Below, in pieces: positions 41,543 through 50,671 of a DNA stretch of 64,000 nt. Numbering within the stretch: the first letter of the stretch is position 1; every line of letters begins with the position of its first letter. Source of the DNA: Salinilacustrithrix sp034522155 (GTDB lineage Bacteria > Actinomycetota > Acidimicrobiia > Acidimicrobiales > Salinilacustritrichaceae); assembly GCA_034522155.1 (NCBI GenBank), contig JAXHLP010000011.1, positions 62,001-126,000 of the forward strand. The letters run 5' to 3'. The notes under the pieces were generated by a model, which worked only from the letters and a program-made list of their open reading frames with translations, did no database searches and was not told where the DNA came from. The position numbers and the translations under genes are program-made.

Positions 41543-43825
41543 TCACTGGGAGGTGATGGCGTCGGTGGCCTCGGCGACCGGGTCGACCACGGGGGTGCCC
41601 ACGACGTCGACGACCACCGGCTCGAGCCCGCCGCTGAACGGGTACGGCGCGACGAAGTCGTCGCACACCGCCGGTGCGTTCGCCCACCCGCAGGTGAGCC
41701 CGTGGCCGCAGATCGAGAAGCGGTTCCAGGTGAAGCTGTGGATGCGGGTCTCGCCCACGACGGCTCCGCCGACGAGCAGTTGGGCGAGCCTCGGATCCGA
41801 TGGCATCCGTCCGTAGCGCAGCTCGATCTCGTGGCGTCCGGATCCGAGCGGCTCGGGGGCCTCGATCCGGTCCTCGCGACGTGAGGTCAGGTTGTGCACG
41901 TAGCGGGGCCGACCGTCCGGACCGACCCACAACGCCCAGCCGCCGAGGATCGAGCCCTGGCCGATGATCACGCCCTCGACCGACCCGCCCTCGGGAACGG
42001 TGACCACGGCACACACGGTGTGCGGGCGGTTCTTGAGGTTGACTGCGACCGGCTCGGGGATGCTCGCCGAGTGTGGCCGGTACACGTAGCGGGAGCGCGT
42101 CGGGACGCGTTCGGGACGGTCGATCACCAGCTCGGAGAACGGCCGGTTGTCGAGCGGGAGCACCTGGTGCTTGTCGGCCTCGGCCCACCACAGATCCACC
42201 AACGACTGCAGCCGGTCCGGCTCGGTGGCCGCGAGGTCGTCGACCTCGGCCGGGTCGGCGCGTACGTCGTAGAGCTCCCAGGGCACCCGGTCGATGCCGG
42301 GCGCGTCGTCCTGGATCGGGTGGTACGTCACCGCCTTCCACCCGTCGTGGTAGATGGCTCGGCACGCGAACATCTCGTAGTACTGGGTCACATGGGCGTC
42401 GGGTGCGTCCTCGTCGGTGATCGTCGGCAGGAACGAGATCCCCTCGATCGGCTTCTGCTCGACGCCGCGCAGCTCCACGGGCGGATCGACGCCGATGGCC
42501 TCGAGGATCGTGGGTACGAGGTCGATGGCATGCACGTACTGGCGTCGCACGCCCGATCCCCGGCAGTCGCCCAGACCCGCGGGCCACGACAGGATCAACG
42601 GGTCGGCCACGCCACCCTCGTGGACCTCGCGCTTCCAGCGTCGGAACGGCGTGTTGCCGGCCACGGTCCAGCCCCACGGATAGTTGTTGTGGATGCGGGG
42701 CCCGCCGATCTCGTCGAGCCGCTCCCACGCCTCGTCCACCGACTGGGGCACCCCGTTCCAGGTGCGCACGTCGTTGAGCGAACCCACCGGCCCGCCCTCG
42801 GACGACGCCCCGTTGTCGGACAGGACCATCACGATCGTGTCGTCGAGCTCGTCCGTGGCCTCGAGGTGATCGACGAGCCGGCCGACGTGGTGGTCGGTGT
42901 GGGCCAAGAACCCGGCGAAGGCCTCCATGTACCGCGCGTACACGGCGCGCTCGCGGTCCGACAGCGTCTCCCACGCCGGCACCCAGTCGGGTCGCTCGGA
43001 CAGGACCGTCGACTCGGGCAGGATCCCCATCGCCTTCTGGCGCTCGAGGCACGCCTCGCGCCAGTCGTCCCATCCCCGGTCGAACTGGCCCCGATAGCGC
43101 TCGATCCACTCGGCCGGTGCCTGATGGGGCGAGTGGCAGGCGCCGGGTGCCAGGTAGAGGAACCACGGCTTGTTCGGGTCGACGTGGCGGAGGTCGACCA
43201 GGTACTCGACGGCGTGGTCGACCAGGTCCTCGGTCAGGTGGTACCCGTCCTCGACCGCCGCCGGGGCCCGCACCTGGTGGTTGTCGTGCACCAGCGCGGG
43301 TGCGTTCTGGTGGGTCTCGCCCTCGAAGAACCCGTAGAAGCGTTCGAAACCCCGGCCGAGGGGCCAGCGCTCGCGGCTCGCACCCAGGTGGGTCTCGTCC
43401 TCGGGGGTGAGGTGCCACTTGCCGACCGCGTACGCCGCGTACCCGTGCGACGTGAGCATCTCGGACAGGAAGCCCGCGGAGCGGGGGATGCGGGCGTCGT
43501 ACCCCGGGAACCCGGTGGCGAGCTGGATGATCCGGCCCATCCCGATGCTGTGGTGGTTGCGACCGGTGAGGACGCACGCCCTCGTCGGCGAGCACAGCGC
43601 CGTGGTGTGGAAGTTCGTGTACCGCAAGCCGAGGTCGGCCAACCGGTCGAACACCGGCGTGTCGATGTCGGAGCCGAAGCAGCCGAGCTGGGCGAAGCCG
43701 ACGTCGTCGAGCAGCACGACGAGCACGTTGGGTGCGCCCTCCGGCGGTTCGGGGACCGGCGGCCAGTGGGGCTCGGCATCCCAGTGGTAGGGCCCGATCT
43801 TCCCCTCGAACTCATGGAGTTCCAC
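41543..43825 (-). CDS. Arylsulfatase (type I, formylglycine-dependent)
   Basis: 760 residues, long for the family because of a C-terminal beta-sandwich. APNVLVVLLDDVGF opens the alkaline-phosphatase-like core; the formylglycine motif is CSPTR with Cys78, followed by GKWHLTPEDE and VMVLSDNGASSEGG. No signal peptide is apparent. It hydrolyses a sulfate ester. Operator copy 3 lies 33 bases upstream, tying it to the P450/CoA regulon. The relic at 15477 is a shrunken relative. Confidence 0.92.
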   Translation of the reverse strand: MELHEFEGKIGPYHWDAEPHWPPVPEPPEGAPNVLVVLLDDVGFAQLGCFGSDIDTPVFDRLADLGLRYTNFHTTALCSPTRACVLTGRNHHSIGMGRIIQLATGFPGYDARIPRSAGFLSEMLTSHGYAAYAVGKWHLTPEDETHLGASRERWPLGRGFERFYGFFEGETHQNAPALVHDNHQVRAPAAVEDGYHLTEDLVDHAVEYLVDLRHVDPNKPWFLYLAPGACHSPHQAPAEWIERYRGQFDRGWDDWREACLERQKAMGILPESTVLSERPDWVPAWETLSDRERAVYARYMEAFAGFLAHTDHHVGRLVDHLEATDELDDTIVMVLSDNGASSEGGPVGSLNDVRTWNGVPQSVDEAWERLDEIGGPRIHNNYPWGWTVAGNTPFRRWKREVHEGGVADPLILSWPAGLGDCRGSGVRRQYVHAIDLVPTILEAIGVDPPVELRGVEQKPIEGISFLPTITDEDAPDAHVTQYYEMFACRAIYHDGWKAVTYHPIQDDAPGIDRVPWELYDVRADPAEVDDLAATEPDRLQSLVDLWWAEADKHQVLPLDNRPFSELVIDRPERVPTRSRYVYRPHSASIPEPVAVNLKNRPHTVCAVVTVPEGGSVEGVIIGQGSILGGWALWVGPDGRPRYVHNLTSRREDRIEAPEPLGSGRHEIELRYGRMPSDPRLAQLLVGGAVVGETRIHSFTWNRFSICGHGLTCGWANAPAVCDDFVAPYPFSGGLEPVVVDVVGTPVVDPVAEATDAITSQ

Positions 43826-43858
43826 GGACGCTCGCCCCTCGGCTCATGCGCCGTGAGT

Positions 43859-43874
43859 CTGACACGCGTGTCAG
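43859..43874. promoter_or_regulatory. Shared-regulon operator, copy 3 (perfect palindrome)
   Basis: CTGACACGCGTGTCAG, perfectly symmetric, between the amidohydrolase stop (43897) and the sulfatase ATG (43825). The best-conserved copy of the set. Confidence 0.7.
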
Positions 43875-43896
43875 GTCGCCCGTCGGGCGCCGGCGT

Positions 43897-45111
43897 TCAG
43901 GTGACCTTGGCCGGCTCCTCGACACCCATGAGGCGGGCGAGGTTGCCGCCCATGATCTTGGCCTGGTCCTCGGTGCTGAAGGACTGGAGCTCGTCGACAC
44001 CCGCGAGCGGATCGGCGAGGCCCTCGGGGTGGGGGAAGTCGGAGCCGAAGATGATGTTGTCGACGCCGATCAGGTCGGCCAACCCCTCCGGGTCGTCCTC
44101 GTGGAACGGGTGGACGTACACGCAGCGCTTGAAGACCTCGACCGGATCCTCCTCGAACGCGTGCGGGTTGAGCTTGTAGGCGTGCTCCATCGAGGAGATG
44201 AGCGGCCGCACCCAGTCGGAGCCGTTCTCGACCGGCGCGATGCGGATGTCGGGGAAGCGGCTGAGCATGCCGTGGCCGATGGCCGAGGCGACGGTGTCGA
44301 TGATGGCCCGGCTCGTCCCGGCGCTGATGGCGGCGAAGCCGGACGGACCGACGAAGGGCTTGAACTCGCCCGAGCCGACGCCCTCCCACTCGTTGGTGTA
44401 GCGCTGGTAGCCCGAGTCGCTGGCGTGCATGCCGACCAGGATCCCGGCCTCCTGCACCCGCTCCCAGAACGGGTCGAACTCGGGGAGGGCGAACGAGCGG
44501 GGGCCGTCGAAGCCGGGCACCGGGGCGGGACGTACCAGGATCACCCGGGCGCCGCGCTCGAGCACCCACTCGAGTTCCTCGATGGCCTTGTCGACGATCG
44601 GCAGCGTGATGACCGGGGTGGCGAAGATTCGGTCCTCGTAGTTGAAGGTCCAGGTCTCGTGCATCCACCGGTTGAGCGCGGTGATGACCGCGTGGGTGGC
44701 GAGCGGATCGTCGCGGAGGCGCTCCTCGACCAGGCTGGCCAGCGTCGGCCACATCAACGCCCGGTCGACGCCGAACTCGTTCATCAGCTCGAGGCGCGGT
44801 GCCGGCTCACGGAAGGCGGGCGGCGACTCGATGGCCTTGCCCATGATCTCGCGGCGCGACTTGCCCTCGGGGTTGCCGTTCTTGAAGTACTCCTCCTGCG
44901 CGCCGGGCGCGGCCACCTTCTCGAAGGTGGGGTTGGGGATGTACTCGCTGATCTCCCCCTTGACCCGGATCTTGGTCTTGCCGTCGTCGAGGGTGACGTA
45001 GTCGATGACACCGTCGAACTCGGGGGCGATGTGCTTCGTCAACGCCGCCGGGGTCTCGTACATGTGGTTGTCGGCGTCGAATACGGGGAACGGGAGGTCG
45101 CGTGAGGCCAT
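43897..45111 (-). CDS. Amidohydrolase-2 family metal-dependent hydrolase
   Basis: 404 residues, TIM-barrel (ACMSD-like): N-terminal FDADNHMYETPAAL at the metal site, GMHASDSGYQRYTNEW and C-terminal GSDFPHPEGLADPL. Family members decarboxylate or hydrolyse cyclic metabolites in many actinobacterial catabolic clusters. Start ATG at 45111 has no clear Shine-Dalgarno; a -35/-10-like pair lies just upstream. A second member lies at 55724. Confidence 0.88.
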   Translation of the reverse strand: MASRDLPFPVFDADNHMYETPAALTKHIAPEFDGVIDYVTLDDGKTKIRVKGEISEYIPNPTFEKVAAPGAQEEYFKNGNPEGKSRREIMGKAIESPPAFREPAPRLELMNEFGVDRALMWPTLASLVEERLRDDPLATHAVITALNRWMHETWTFNYEDRIFATPVITLPIVDKAIEELEWVLERGARVILVRPAPVPGFDGPRSFALPEFDPFWERVQEAGILVGMHASDSGYQRYTNEWEGVGSGEFKPFVGPSGFAAISAGTSRAIIDTVASAIGHGMLSRFPDIRIAPVENGSDWVRPLISSMEHAYKLNPHAFEEDPVEVFKRCVYVHPFHEDDPEGLADLIGVDNIIFGSDFPHPEGLADPLAGVDELQSFSTEDQAKIMGGNLARLMGVEEPAKVT

Positions 45112-45117
45112 GCCGGA

Positions 45118-45158
45118 GGACGATAATTGACAAGACTGTTAGTTTGCAACGCCAGCGT
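45118..45158 (-). promoter_or_regulatory. Promoter of amidohydrolase gene with imperfect TetR-like repeat
   Basis: On the minus strand TTGCAA and ATTATC hexamers are about 17 bases apart, with imperfect inverted repeat CTAACAGTCTTGTCAA between them. Unusually AT-rich for this window; the transcript would start within about 15 bases of the ATG, short on leader. Confidence 0.4.
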
Positions 45159-45203
45159 GTGCTGGACGGGTGGCGAACGGGTGGGACGTGCCGGAAGGGA
45201 CGG

Positions 45204-46499
45204 TCAGGCGTCGAGCCCGAAGATGCCCCGACGGATCACCAGCGTCGCGGCGGCCACGGCCTCGTCCTCGTCGAGGTGGCCGAGCACGAGCACGCTGTAG
45301 GGGACACGCTCGATCACCGACAGCAGGACGAGCGCGTCGACGGTGGGGTCGCCGAAGTCCCGAGTGTGGACGATGCGGGTCAGCCGGTCGAACAGCACGG
45401 CGGCCACCGCGAGCGAGTACCGGGCCAGCTCGGGGTCCTCGTGGTCGAACTCCTGCCACGCGCTGATCACCCCGCCGTTGTCTCGGTACGCGGCGAACCA
45501 GTCGCGCAGCCAGGCGTGGACCGACCCGTCGGTGACCGTGTCGGGGAACGAGGCCACGAGCTCGACGAGCTCGGACACGGTCTCCTGGGCGAGGACGTGG
45601 AACAGGTCGTCCTTGTGACCGAAGTACCGGTAGAAGGTGCCGTGGGAGACGCCGGCCTCGGCGACCACGTCGTCGACGCGGGTGTCGTGGTAGCCGCGTC
45701 GGGGGAGCACGACCCGGGCCGCGTCGAGGAGCGATCGCCTCGTCCGTCGCCCGCGTTCGCGGGTCGGGAGGTGGGCTGTGGCGGTCTCGGGGAACTCGGG
45801 CCACTTCGGTGGTCGGCGGCGCGGCGCCTTGGTCACCGGGTCGACGTTCACGCCGGGGACCGGACCGTGGAGCAGGCGATGCACCATGCGGGCCAGGCCG
45901 GTCTCGAGCCTGGGGCGGCTGAGGCCGCCCACGCCCACGTGCCAGTAGAAGATCGACCGCAGCACGACGCCGGTCGTGGTGTTGGTCAGGGCGGTCACCG
46001 CCGGCTCCGGCCCTTCGCCGCCGCTGGCGATCACGGCCTCCCCCACCCGGGCGCCGATCCGTCGGAACTCGGGGCCGTCGGGCACGCGGTCGCGGACCGC
46101 GGCCTGGAAGCCGGTCATGATCGGCGCGAAGTCGACCGACAGGTCGACGAGCTCACCGAGCCAGGCCCGCGTCGAGTCGACGCCGGTGTCGTCGGCCGGC
46201 GCGGGTTCGATCCGCTCGGCCGTGGCGTGGAGGGCCCGTGCCAGGTGGCCGGCGAGGTGCCAGAACAGATCCTCCTTGCTGGAGAAGTACTGGTAGAAGG
46301 CGGGCCGGGAGCAACCGGCGACCTCGGTGATCAGCTCGACCCGGGCGTCGTGGTAGCCGTGCTCGGCGAACACGTCGAGTCCGGCCCCGAGGATCCGGCG
46401 CTGGGTCAGCGTTCCCCGCTCGCCGACGAGCGGCCGCTCACCGAACGACGTTCGCCGGATGACCTCGCCCTCCATCCGGGCCACCGTAGGTCGGCGCAC
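45204..46499 (-). CDS. Double TetR regulator (two TetR modules in one chain)
   Basis: 431 residues. First HTH about 29-75 (LDVFAEHGYHDARVELITEVAGCSR, AFYQYFSSKEDLF); second HTH about 242-290 (RRGYHDTRVDDVVAEAGVSHG, FYRYFGHKDDLF). Each is followed by a helical ligand-binding half. One polypeptide thus carries two full TetR-like repressors, so a monomer could bind a palindrome or two sites. In-frame ATG at 46475 is an alternative start. Lies between CoA-transferase and amidohydrolase genes and is a candidate regulator of the shared operators. Confidence 0.9.
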   Translation of the reverse strand: MRRPTVARMEGEVIRRTSFGERPLVGERGTLTQRRILGAGLDVFAEHGYHDARVELITEVAGCSRPAFYQYFSSKEDLFWHLAGHLARALHATAERIEPAPADDTGVDSTRAWLGELVDLSVDFAPIMTGFQAAVRDRVPDGPEFRRIGARVGEAVIASGGEGPEPAVTALTNTTTGVVLRSIFYWHVGVGGLSRPRLETGLARMVHRLLHGPVPGVNVDPVTKAPRRRPPKWPEFPETATAHLPTRERGRRTRRSLLDAARVVLPRRGYHDTRVDDVVAEAGVSHGTFYRYFGHKDDLFHVLAQETVSELVELVASFPDTVTDGSVHAWLRDWFAAYRDNGGVISAWQEFDHEDPELARYSLAVAAVLFDRLTRIVHTRDFGDPTVDALVLLSVIERVPYSVLVLGHLDEDEAVAAATLVIRRGIFGLDA

Positions 46500-46511
46500 C
46501 TCAGCGCACGC

Positions 46512-47738
46512 TCAGAGGATGGCGCCGGACTGCTTCAGGGCGATGAGGTCGTCCCAGGTGTAGCCGAGGGCGAGGAGGGCCTCGTCGGTGTGCTCGCCGT
46601 GGTCGGGGCCGCGGGTGATCTCGACCGGCTGCTCGTCGAACTGGGCCGGGTTGGCCACCAGCTGTACGTCCTGGCCGTTGGCCGCGGTCATGGTCGGCAG
46701 GTAGCCGTTGGCGATCACCTGGGGGTCCTCGTAGAGCTCGTCGAGGTTCTGATACGGGGCCCACACCCCGCTGAAGTCGGCCAGCACCTCGCGCCAGTGC
46801 GACAGGGGCCGGGCGCCGAAGGCGTCGTCGAGCGCGGTCACGCACGCCTCGAGGTTGTGCTTGCGGGCCTCGGTGTCCGCGAAGCGCTCGTCGGTGGCCA
46901 GCTCGGGCACGTCGAGCTTGGTCACCAGCTCCGCCCAGAACCTGTCGGCCTGGAGCAGGACGAGGCCGATGTAGCGGCCGTCGGCGGTGCGGTAGGTACC
47001 CACACCCGGGTTGTCGGTCATCGGCCGGTCGCCGGTCGTCGGGATCTTCGAGAACCCGAACAGCTTCGAGGCCACAACCAGCGGCGAGACCTGCCACATC
47101 GCGGTGGCGAGCAGCGACACGTCGACGGTGCTCGTCTCACCCGTGTTCGAGCGTTGAAACAGCGCGGCCGCGATGGCACCCGCGGTCGACATGCCGCCCA
47201 TCACGTCGCCGAACGCCGGTGCGGGTTGGCCCGGTGGCCAGCCGTTGCGGTCGGGCATCACCGATGCCACGCCACCCCGGGCCCAGAACGAGGCGGCGTC
47301 GTAGCCGCCCCGCCAGGCGTCGGGCCCCCTGGTGCCCTGCCCGGTGCCGCGGGCGACGATGATGTCGGGGTTGCGGGCCCGCAGGTGGTCGACGTCGATC
47401 CGGAGCTTCTCGCGCACGTGAGGGAGGTAGTTGGTGAGGAAGACGTCGGCCCCCTCGACCAGGCGCATGAGCGCCTCGTGGCCGTCGGGGTCCGCGATGT
47501 CGACGCCCACCGACTGCTTGCCACGGTTGGGCTGCTCCATCATGAAGTTCACGCCGTCGGCGCCGCCCGGCAGCAGGCCCGAGGTGACCAACCCCCGCTG
47601 GGGGTCGCCGGTCTCGGGGTGCTCCACCTTGAGGACCGTGGCGCCCCAGTCGGCCAGCACCGCGCCGGCTGCGGGAATGAACATCCAGCTCGACACCTCG
47701 ACGACGGTCACACCCTCGAGCGGACGACCACTGGTCAT
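46512..47738 (-). CDS. CaiB/BaiF (class III) CoA-transferase
   Basis: 408 residues. Opening GVTVVEVSSWMFIPAAGAVLAD, NRGKQSVGVDI and catalytic Asp in AFGDVMGG. Family III CoA-transferases move CoA between carboxylates without ATP, including bile-acid (BaiF), carnitine and succinyl-dependent reactions. Operator copy 4 lies 23 bases upstream. Divergent from the FAD oxidoreductase and upstream of the double TetR gene, 12 bases apart. Confidence 0.92.
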   Translation of the reverse strand: MTSGRPLEGVTVVEVSSWMFIPAAGAVLADWGATVLKVEHPETGDPQRGLVTSGLLPGGADGVNFMMEQPNRGKQSVGVDIADPDGHEALMRLVEGADVFLTNYLPHVREKLRIDVDHLRARNPDIIVARGTGQGTRGPDAWRGGYDAASFWARGGVASVMPDRNGWPPGQPAPAFGDVMGGMSTAGAIAAALFQRSNTGETSTVDVSLLATAMWQVSPLVVASKLFGFSKIPTTGDRPMTDNPGVGTYRTADGRYIGLVLLQADRFWAELVTKLDVPELATDERFADTEARKHNLEACVTALDDAFGARPLSHWREVLADFSGVWAPYQNLDELYEDPQVIANGYLPTMTAANGQDVQLVANPAQFDEQPVEITRGPDHGEHTDEALLALGYTWDDLIALKQSGAIL

Positions 47739-47761
47739 GACTGGCTCCCCCTTGCACGAAG

Positions 47762-47777
47762 CTGACGTGCGTGTCAG
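47762..47777 (-). promoter_or_regulatory. Shared-regulon operator, copy 4
   Basis: CTGACGTGCGTGTCAG in the 121-bp divergent region between the CoA-transferase and FAD oxidoreductase genes; nearer the CoA-transferase. A separate AACGCTCGTT motif near 47834 may serve the other gene. Confidence 0.6.
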
Positions 47778-47859
47778 AGACTAGGTGACCAGCATCGGTT
47801 GACCTGCCGTCGCCGAACCCCTACCTTCCTGGAAACGCTCGTTACCAGAAGGGGATGGC

Positions 47860-49296
47860 ATGGGCCGAGAACGGGTCGTGGTGGTCGGTGGCGGTGTCGG
47901 GGGGTTGTCGACCGCGCTGGCGCTCGGTCGGGCCGGCCACGAGGTGACACTGCTCGAGCGGGACGAGCTCCCGGCGGTCCATGACGCCGACGAGGCGTTC
48001 GCGGCCGAGCGGCGGGGCGCGCCCCAGGTCCATCAGACCCATGGCTTTCTCGCCCGGCTCGTGGTCGAGCTTCGTGGCCGCTTCCCCGACGTGCTCGACG
48101 CCCTTCTCGACGCCGGCTGCTTCACCCTGCCCACCACTGCCGACCTCGGCGAGCCGATGCCGGGCGACGAGGACCTCGAGGTGCTGGTGGTCCGGCGGAC
48201 GACGTTCGAGTGGGTGCTGCGGGGCAAGGTGGCCGAGGAGCCTTCGGTGACCTCGCGCACCGGTGTCGGTGTGGACGGGCTCGTCGTCGACGACGCCCAC
48301 GCCGTGCCGGTGGTGTCGGGTGTCCGCCTCGAAGACGGCTCGGCGGTGGACGCCGACGTGGTCGTCGCCGCCACGGGTCGGCGTGGGCCGGTCGACCGGT
48401 GGCTCGCCGACGCCGGCATCGACATCGACGAGAAGGTCGCCGAGAGCGGCCTGATGTACCTGTCGCGCTGGTACCAGCTGGCCGAGCGGCCCGAGATCGA
48501 GCTCGACGCCAAGCTCGGCGGCGACCTCGGCTTCGTCAAGTACCTCGGCGTGCCCGGCGACGGCGACACGCTCTCGATCACCCTCGCCGTGCGCACCGAC
48601 GACAAGGAACTGCGCCAGGCGCTCGCCGACGAGACCCGCTTCGAGGCGGCGTGCCAGGCGCTGCCCGGCCCCGACCGGTTCTTCCGGGCCGGGCCGCTCG
48701 AGCCGATCGGTGGGGTGCGGCCCATGGGCGGGCTGTTGAACCGTCGGCGGCGATTCGTCGACGAATCGTCCGAACCGCTGGTCCAGGGCTTCCACGTCGT
48801 CGGCGACGCGCATACCTGCACCAATCCGCTCTACGGCCGGGGCTGTTCGATCGCGCTGGTGCAGGCGATCCATCTCGCTGACGCGTTCGCCGAGCATCCC
48901 GGCGACGCAGGGCGCCGGGCCCGTGCATTCGAGGCCAAAGCCGCCGCGGACATCGAGCCGTGGTTCGACGTGTCGGTCCAGATGGACTCCTTCGGTGCCG
49001 ATCCCGCTGGTTTCGGTCCTGACGGCGACGAGGACGCCGAGCCGACGGGCGGTGCCGAGGGCGCCCGGGGGATGGGCGCGGTGTTCGCGGCGGGAGCCAC
49101 CGATCCGATCATCGGCCGGGCGCTCGCGCGCTTCATGAACATGATGGCCACGCCGATGGATCTCATGGCCGACCCGGCCGTGATGGACAGAATGGCCGAG
49201 GTGATGGCCGACCCCGACTCCTACCCGCTCCCGCCGCGCGAGGGCCCGCGCCGATCCGAGCTGCTCGAGCTTCTCGACAGCGTGGATGCGACATGA
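47860..49296 (+). CDS. FAD-dependent oxidoreductase/monooxygenase
   Basis: 478 residues. N-terminal Rossmann VVVVGGGVGGLSTALALGRAGHEV binds FAD; GDAHTCTNPLYGRGCSIAL is the second FAD motif of the p-hydroxybenzoate hydroxylase/geranylgeranyl-reductase-like family. The C-terminal 100 residues (from about 380) are Met-rich (NMMATPMDLM) and unusual. RBS AGAAGGGG. Stop overlaps the epoxide hydrolase start (ATGA). Exact reaction unknown. Confidence 0.85.
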   Translation: MGRERVVVVGGGVGGLSTALALGRAGHEVTLLERDELPAVHDADEAFAAERRGAPQVHQTHGFLARLVVELRGRFPDVLDALLDAGCFTLPTTADLGEPMPGDEDLEVLVVRRTTFEWVLRGKVAEEPSVTSRTGVGVDGLVVDDAHAVPVVSGVRLEDGSAVDADVVVAATGRRGPVDRWLADAGIDIDEKVAESGLMYLSRWYQLAERPEIELDAKLGGDLGFVKYLGVPGDGDTLSITLAVRTDDKELRQALADETRFEAACQALPGPDRFFRAGPLEPIGGVRPMGGLLNRRRRFVDESSEPLVQGFHVVGDAHTCTNPLYGRGCSIALVQAIHLADAFAEHPGDAGRRARAFEAKAAADIEPWFDVSVQMDSFGADPAGFGPDGDEDAEPTGGAEGARGMGAVFAAGATDPIIGRALARFMNMMATPMDLMADPAVMDRMAEVMADPDSYPLPPREGPRRSELLELLDSVDAT

Positions 49297-50282
49297 CCGT
49301 CGCTGGTGACGATCTCGAGGTCCCGGGCGCGTGTTCCCGGTTCGTGTCGATCGACGGCGTCGACCTCCGCATCTTCGACGCGGGACCCGAGGACGGACCC
49401 GTCGTGGTGCTGGCCCACGGCTTCCCCGAGCTCGCGTACTCGTGGCGCCACCAGGTGCCGGCGCTGGCCGACGCCGGGTACCGCGTGCTGGCGCCCGACC
49501 AGCGCGGCTACGGCCGGTCGAGCCGGCCCGAGGCGGTCACCGACTACGACATCGACCACCTGAGCGGCGACCTGCTCGGTCTCCTCGACGACGTCGGCGC
49601 CCACGACGCCACCTTCGTCGGCCACGACTGGGGTGCCATGGTCGTCTGGCAGACCGCGCTCCTCCATCCCGAGCGGGTCAACGGCGTGGTCGGCGTCAGC
49701 GTGCCCTTCATGCGCCGCACCTCGACGCCGCCGGTCGAGCGGATGCGCGAGCGCTTCGCCGGGATGTTCTTCTACATCGTCTACTTCCAGGAGCCCGGCC
49801 CGGCCGATGCCGAGCTCGACGCCGACCCCCGGCGGACCATGCGTCGGCTCCTGGCCGGTGCCACCGCCGAAGCCGACGCCGACCCTGCGTCGATGACGGC
49901 CGACGACGGGCGGGGCTTCGTCGAGCGCATGCCCGATCCGCCCCGGCTGCCCGACTGGCTCGGCCAGGACGAACTCGACGCCTACGTCGCCGAGTTCGAG
50001 TGCACCGGCTTCACCGGCGGTCTCAACTGGTACCGGAACATGGACCGCAACTGGGAGCTCACCAAACGGGTGCCCGAGTGGCGGATCACCCAGCCGTGCG
50101 CGTTCATCGGCGGCGCTGGCGACCCCGTCGTGTTGCTCACGCCGCCGGATGACATGCAGGAGCGGTGCGACGACCTGCGCGCCGTCACCATGGTCGACGG
50201 CGCCGGCCACTGGGTCCAGCAGGAGGCCCCCGACGAGGTCAACGACGCACTGATCTCGTTCCTCGACGGCCTCGGTCCCTGA
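49293..50282 (+). CDS. Alpha/beta-hydrolase, epoxide hydrolase-like
   Basis: 329 residues. Oxyanion LAHGFPELAYSWRH, nucleophile Asp112 in GHDWGAMVVW (Asp at the elbow marks epoxide hydrolases or haloalkane dehalogenases), GYGRSSRP, and C-terminal His in GAGHWVQQEAP. Two lid Tyr expected for epoxide hydrolases may be Y in FYIVYF and NWYRNM. It would open epoxides formed by the preceding FAD monooxygenase, with which it is coupled. Confidence 0.88.
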   Translation: MTVAGDDLEVPGACSRFVSIDGVDLRIFDAGPEDGPVVVLAHGFPELAYSWRHQVPALADAGYRVLAPDQRGYGRSSRPEAVTDYDIDHLSGDLLGLLDDVGAHDATFVGHDWGAMVVWQTALLHPERVNGVVGVSVPFMRRTSTPPVERMRERFAGMFFYIVYFQEPGPADAELDADPRRTMRRLLAGATAEADADPASMTADDGRGFVERMPDPPRLPDWLGQDELDAYVAEFECTGFTGGLNWYRNMDRNWELTKRVPEWRITQPCAFIGGAGDPVVLLTPPDDMQERCDDLRAVTMVDGAGHWVQQEAPDEVNDALISFLDGLGP

Positions 50283-50344
50283 CCGCCCGCCTGGAGTGCC
50301 GCTCGGCCAGTGTTCAGCCCTCGAGTCCCTTGGGGTCGGCCAAC

Positions 50345-50566
50345 ATCGATGGCCGCAAGCGGTTCCACATCATCTCGGGCAACCTGAGCCACCAGATCGA
50401 GCACCACCTCGATCCCGACCTCCCGGCCAACCGCTACCAGGAGCTCGCCCCCGAGGTGGAGGAGATCTGCGACCGTGGCGGGCTGGCGTACAACGCCCGT
50501 GGCTTCACGGCCCAGCTCACCTCGACCTGGCGCAAGATCTGGCGCCTCGCCCTCCCCACCCGCTGA
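50345..50566 (+). pseudogene. Fatty-acid desaturase C-terminal fragment
   Basis: Starting near 50345 the frame reads FHIISGNLSHQIEHHLDPDL, the third histidine box of membrane acyl desaturases, then ANRYQELAPEVEEICDRGGL and a native-looking end WRLALPTR plus stop. The transmembrane body and first two His boxes are absent; the upstream 60 bases do not continue it. A decayed gene, formed by a deletion that joined it to the epoxide hydrolase 3' end. Confidence 0.7.
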
Positions 50567-50578
50567 CGATCGCGCCGG

Positions 50579-50617
50579 TCGGCGCGTTCGACCAACCGAC
50601 CCGCGCGAACGCGCCGA
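50579..50617. repeat. Intergenic hairpin repeat (CGAACGCGCCGA family), locus 1
   Basis: TCGGCGCGTTCG and CGAACGCGCCGA form a perfect 12-bp stem with a 15-base loop, right after the desaturase fragment. The same core recurs at 56931 and 57785. Confidence 0.55.
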
Positions 50618-50638
50618 ACCTCGACTCGGTATAGCGTT

Positions 50639-50652
50639 GTTGCACGTGCAAC
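50639..50652. promoter_or_regulatory. Palindrome GTTGCACGTGCAAC at VOC promoter
   Basis: Perfect 14-bp palindrome 20 bases before the VOC ATG, overlapping the likely start of transcription (TATAGC at about 50630 as -10). Suits a repressor operator. Confidence 0.5.
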
Positions 50653-50671
50653 GACCGCGAGGAGTGAGGCG

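Noticed and set aside
41283..43595. 770-codon Arg-rich frame across the sulfatase
   Set aside because: Shadow frame; the sulfatase CSPTR and GKWH motifs lie in a different frame of the same strand.
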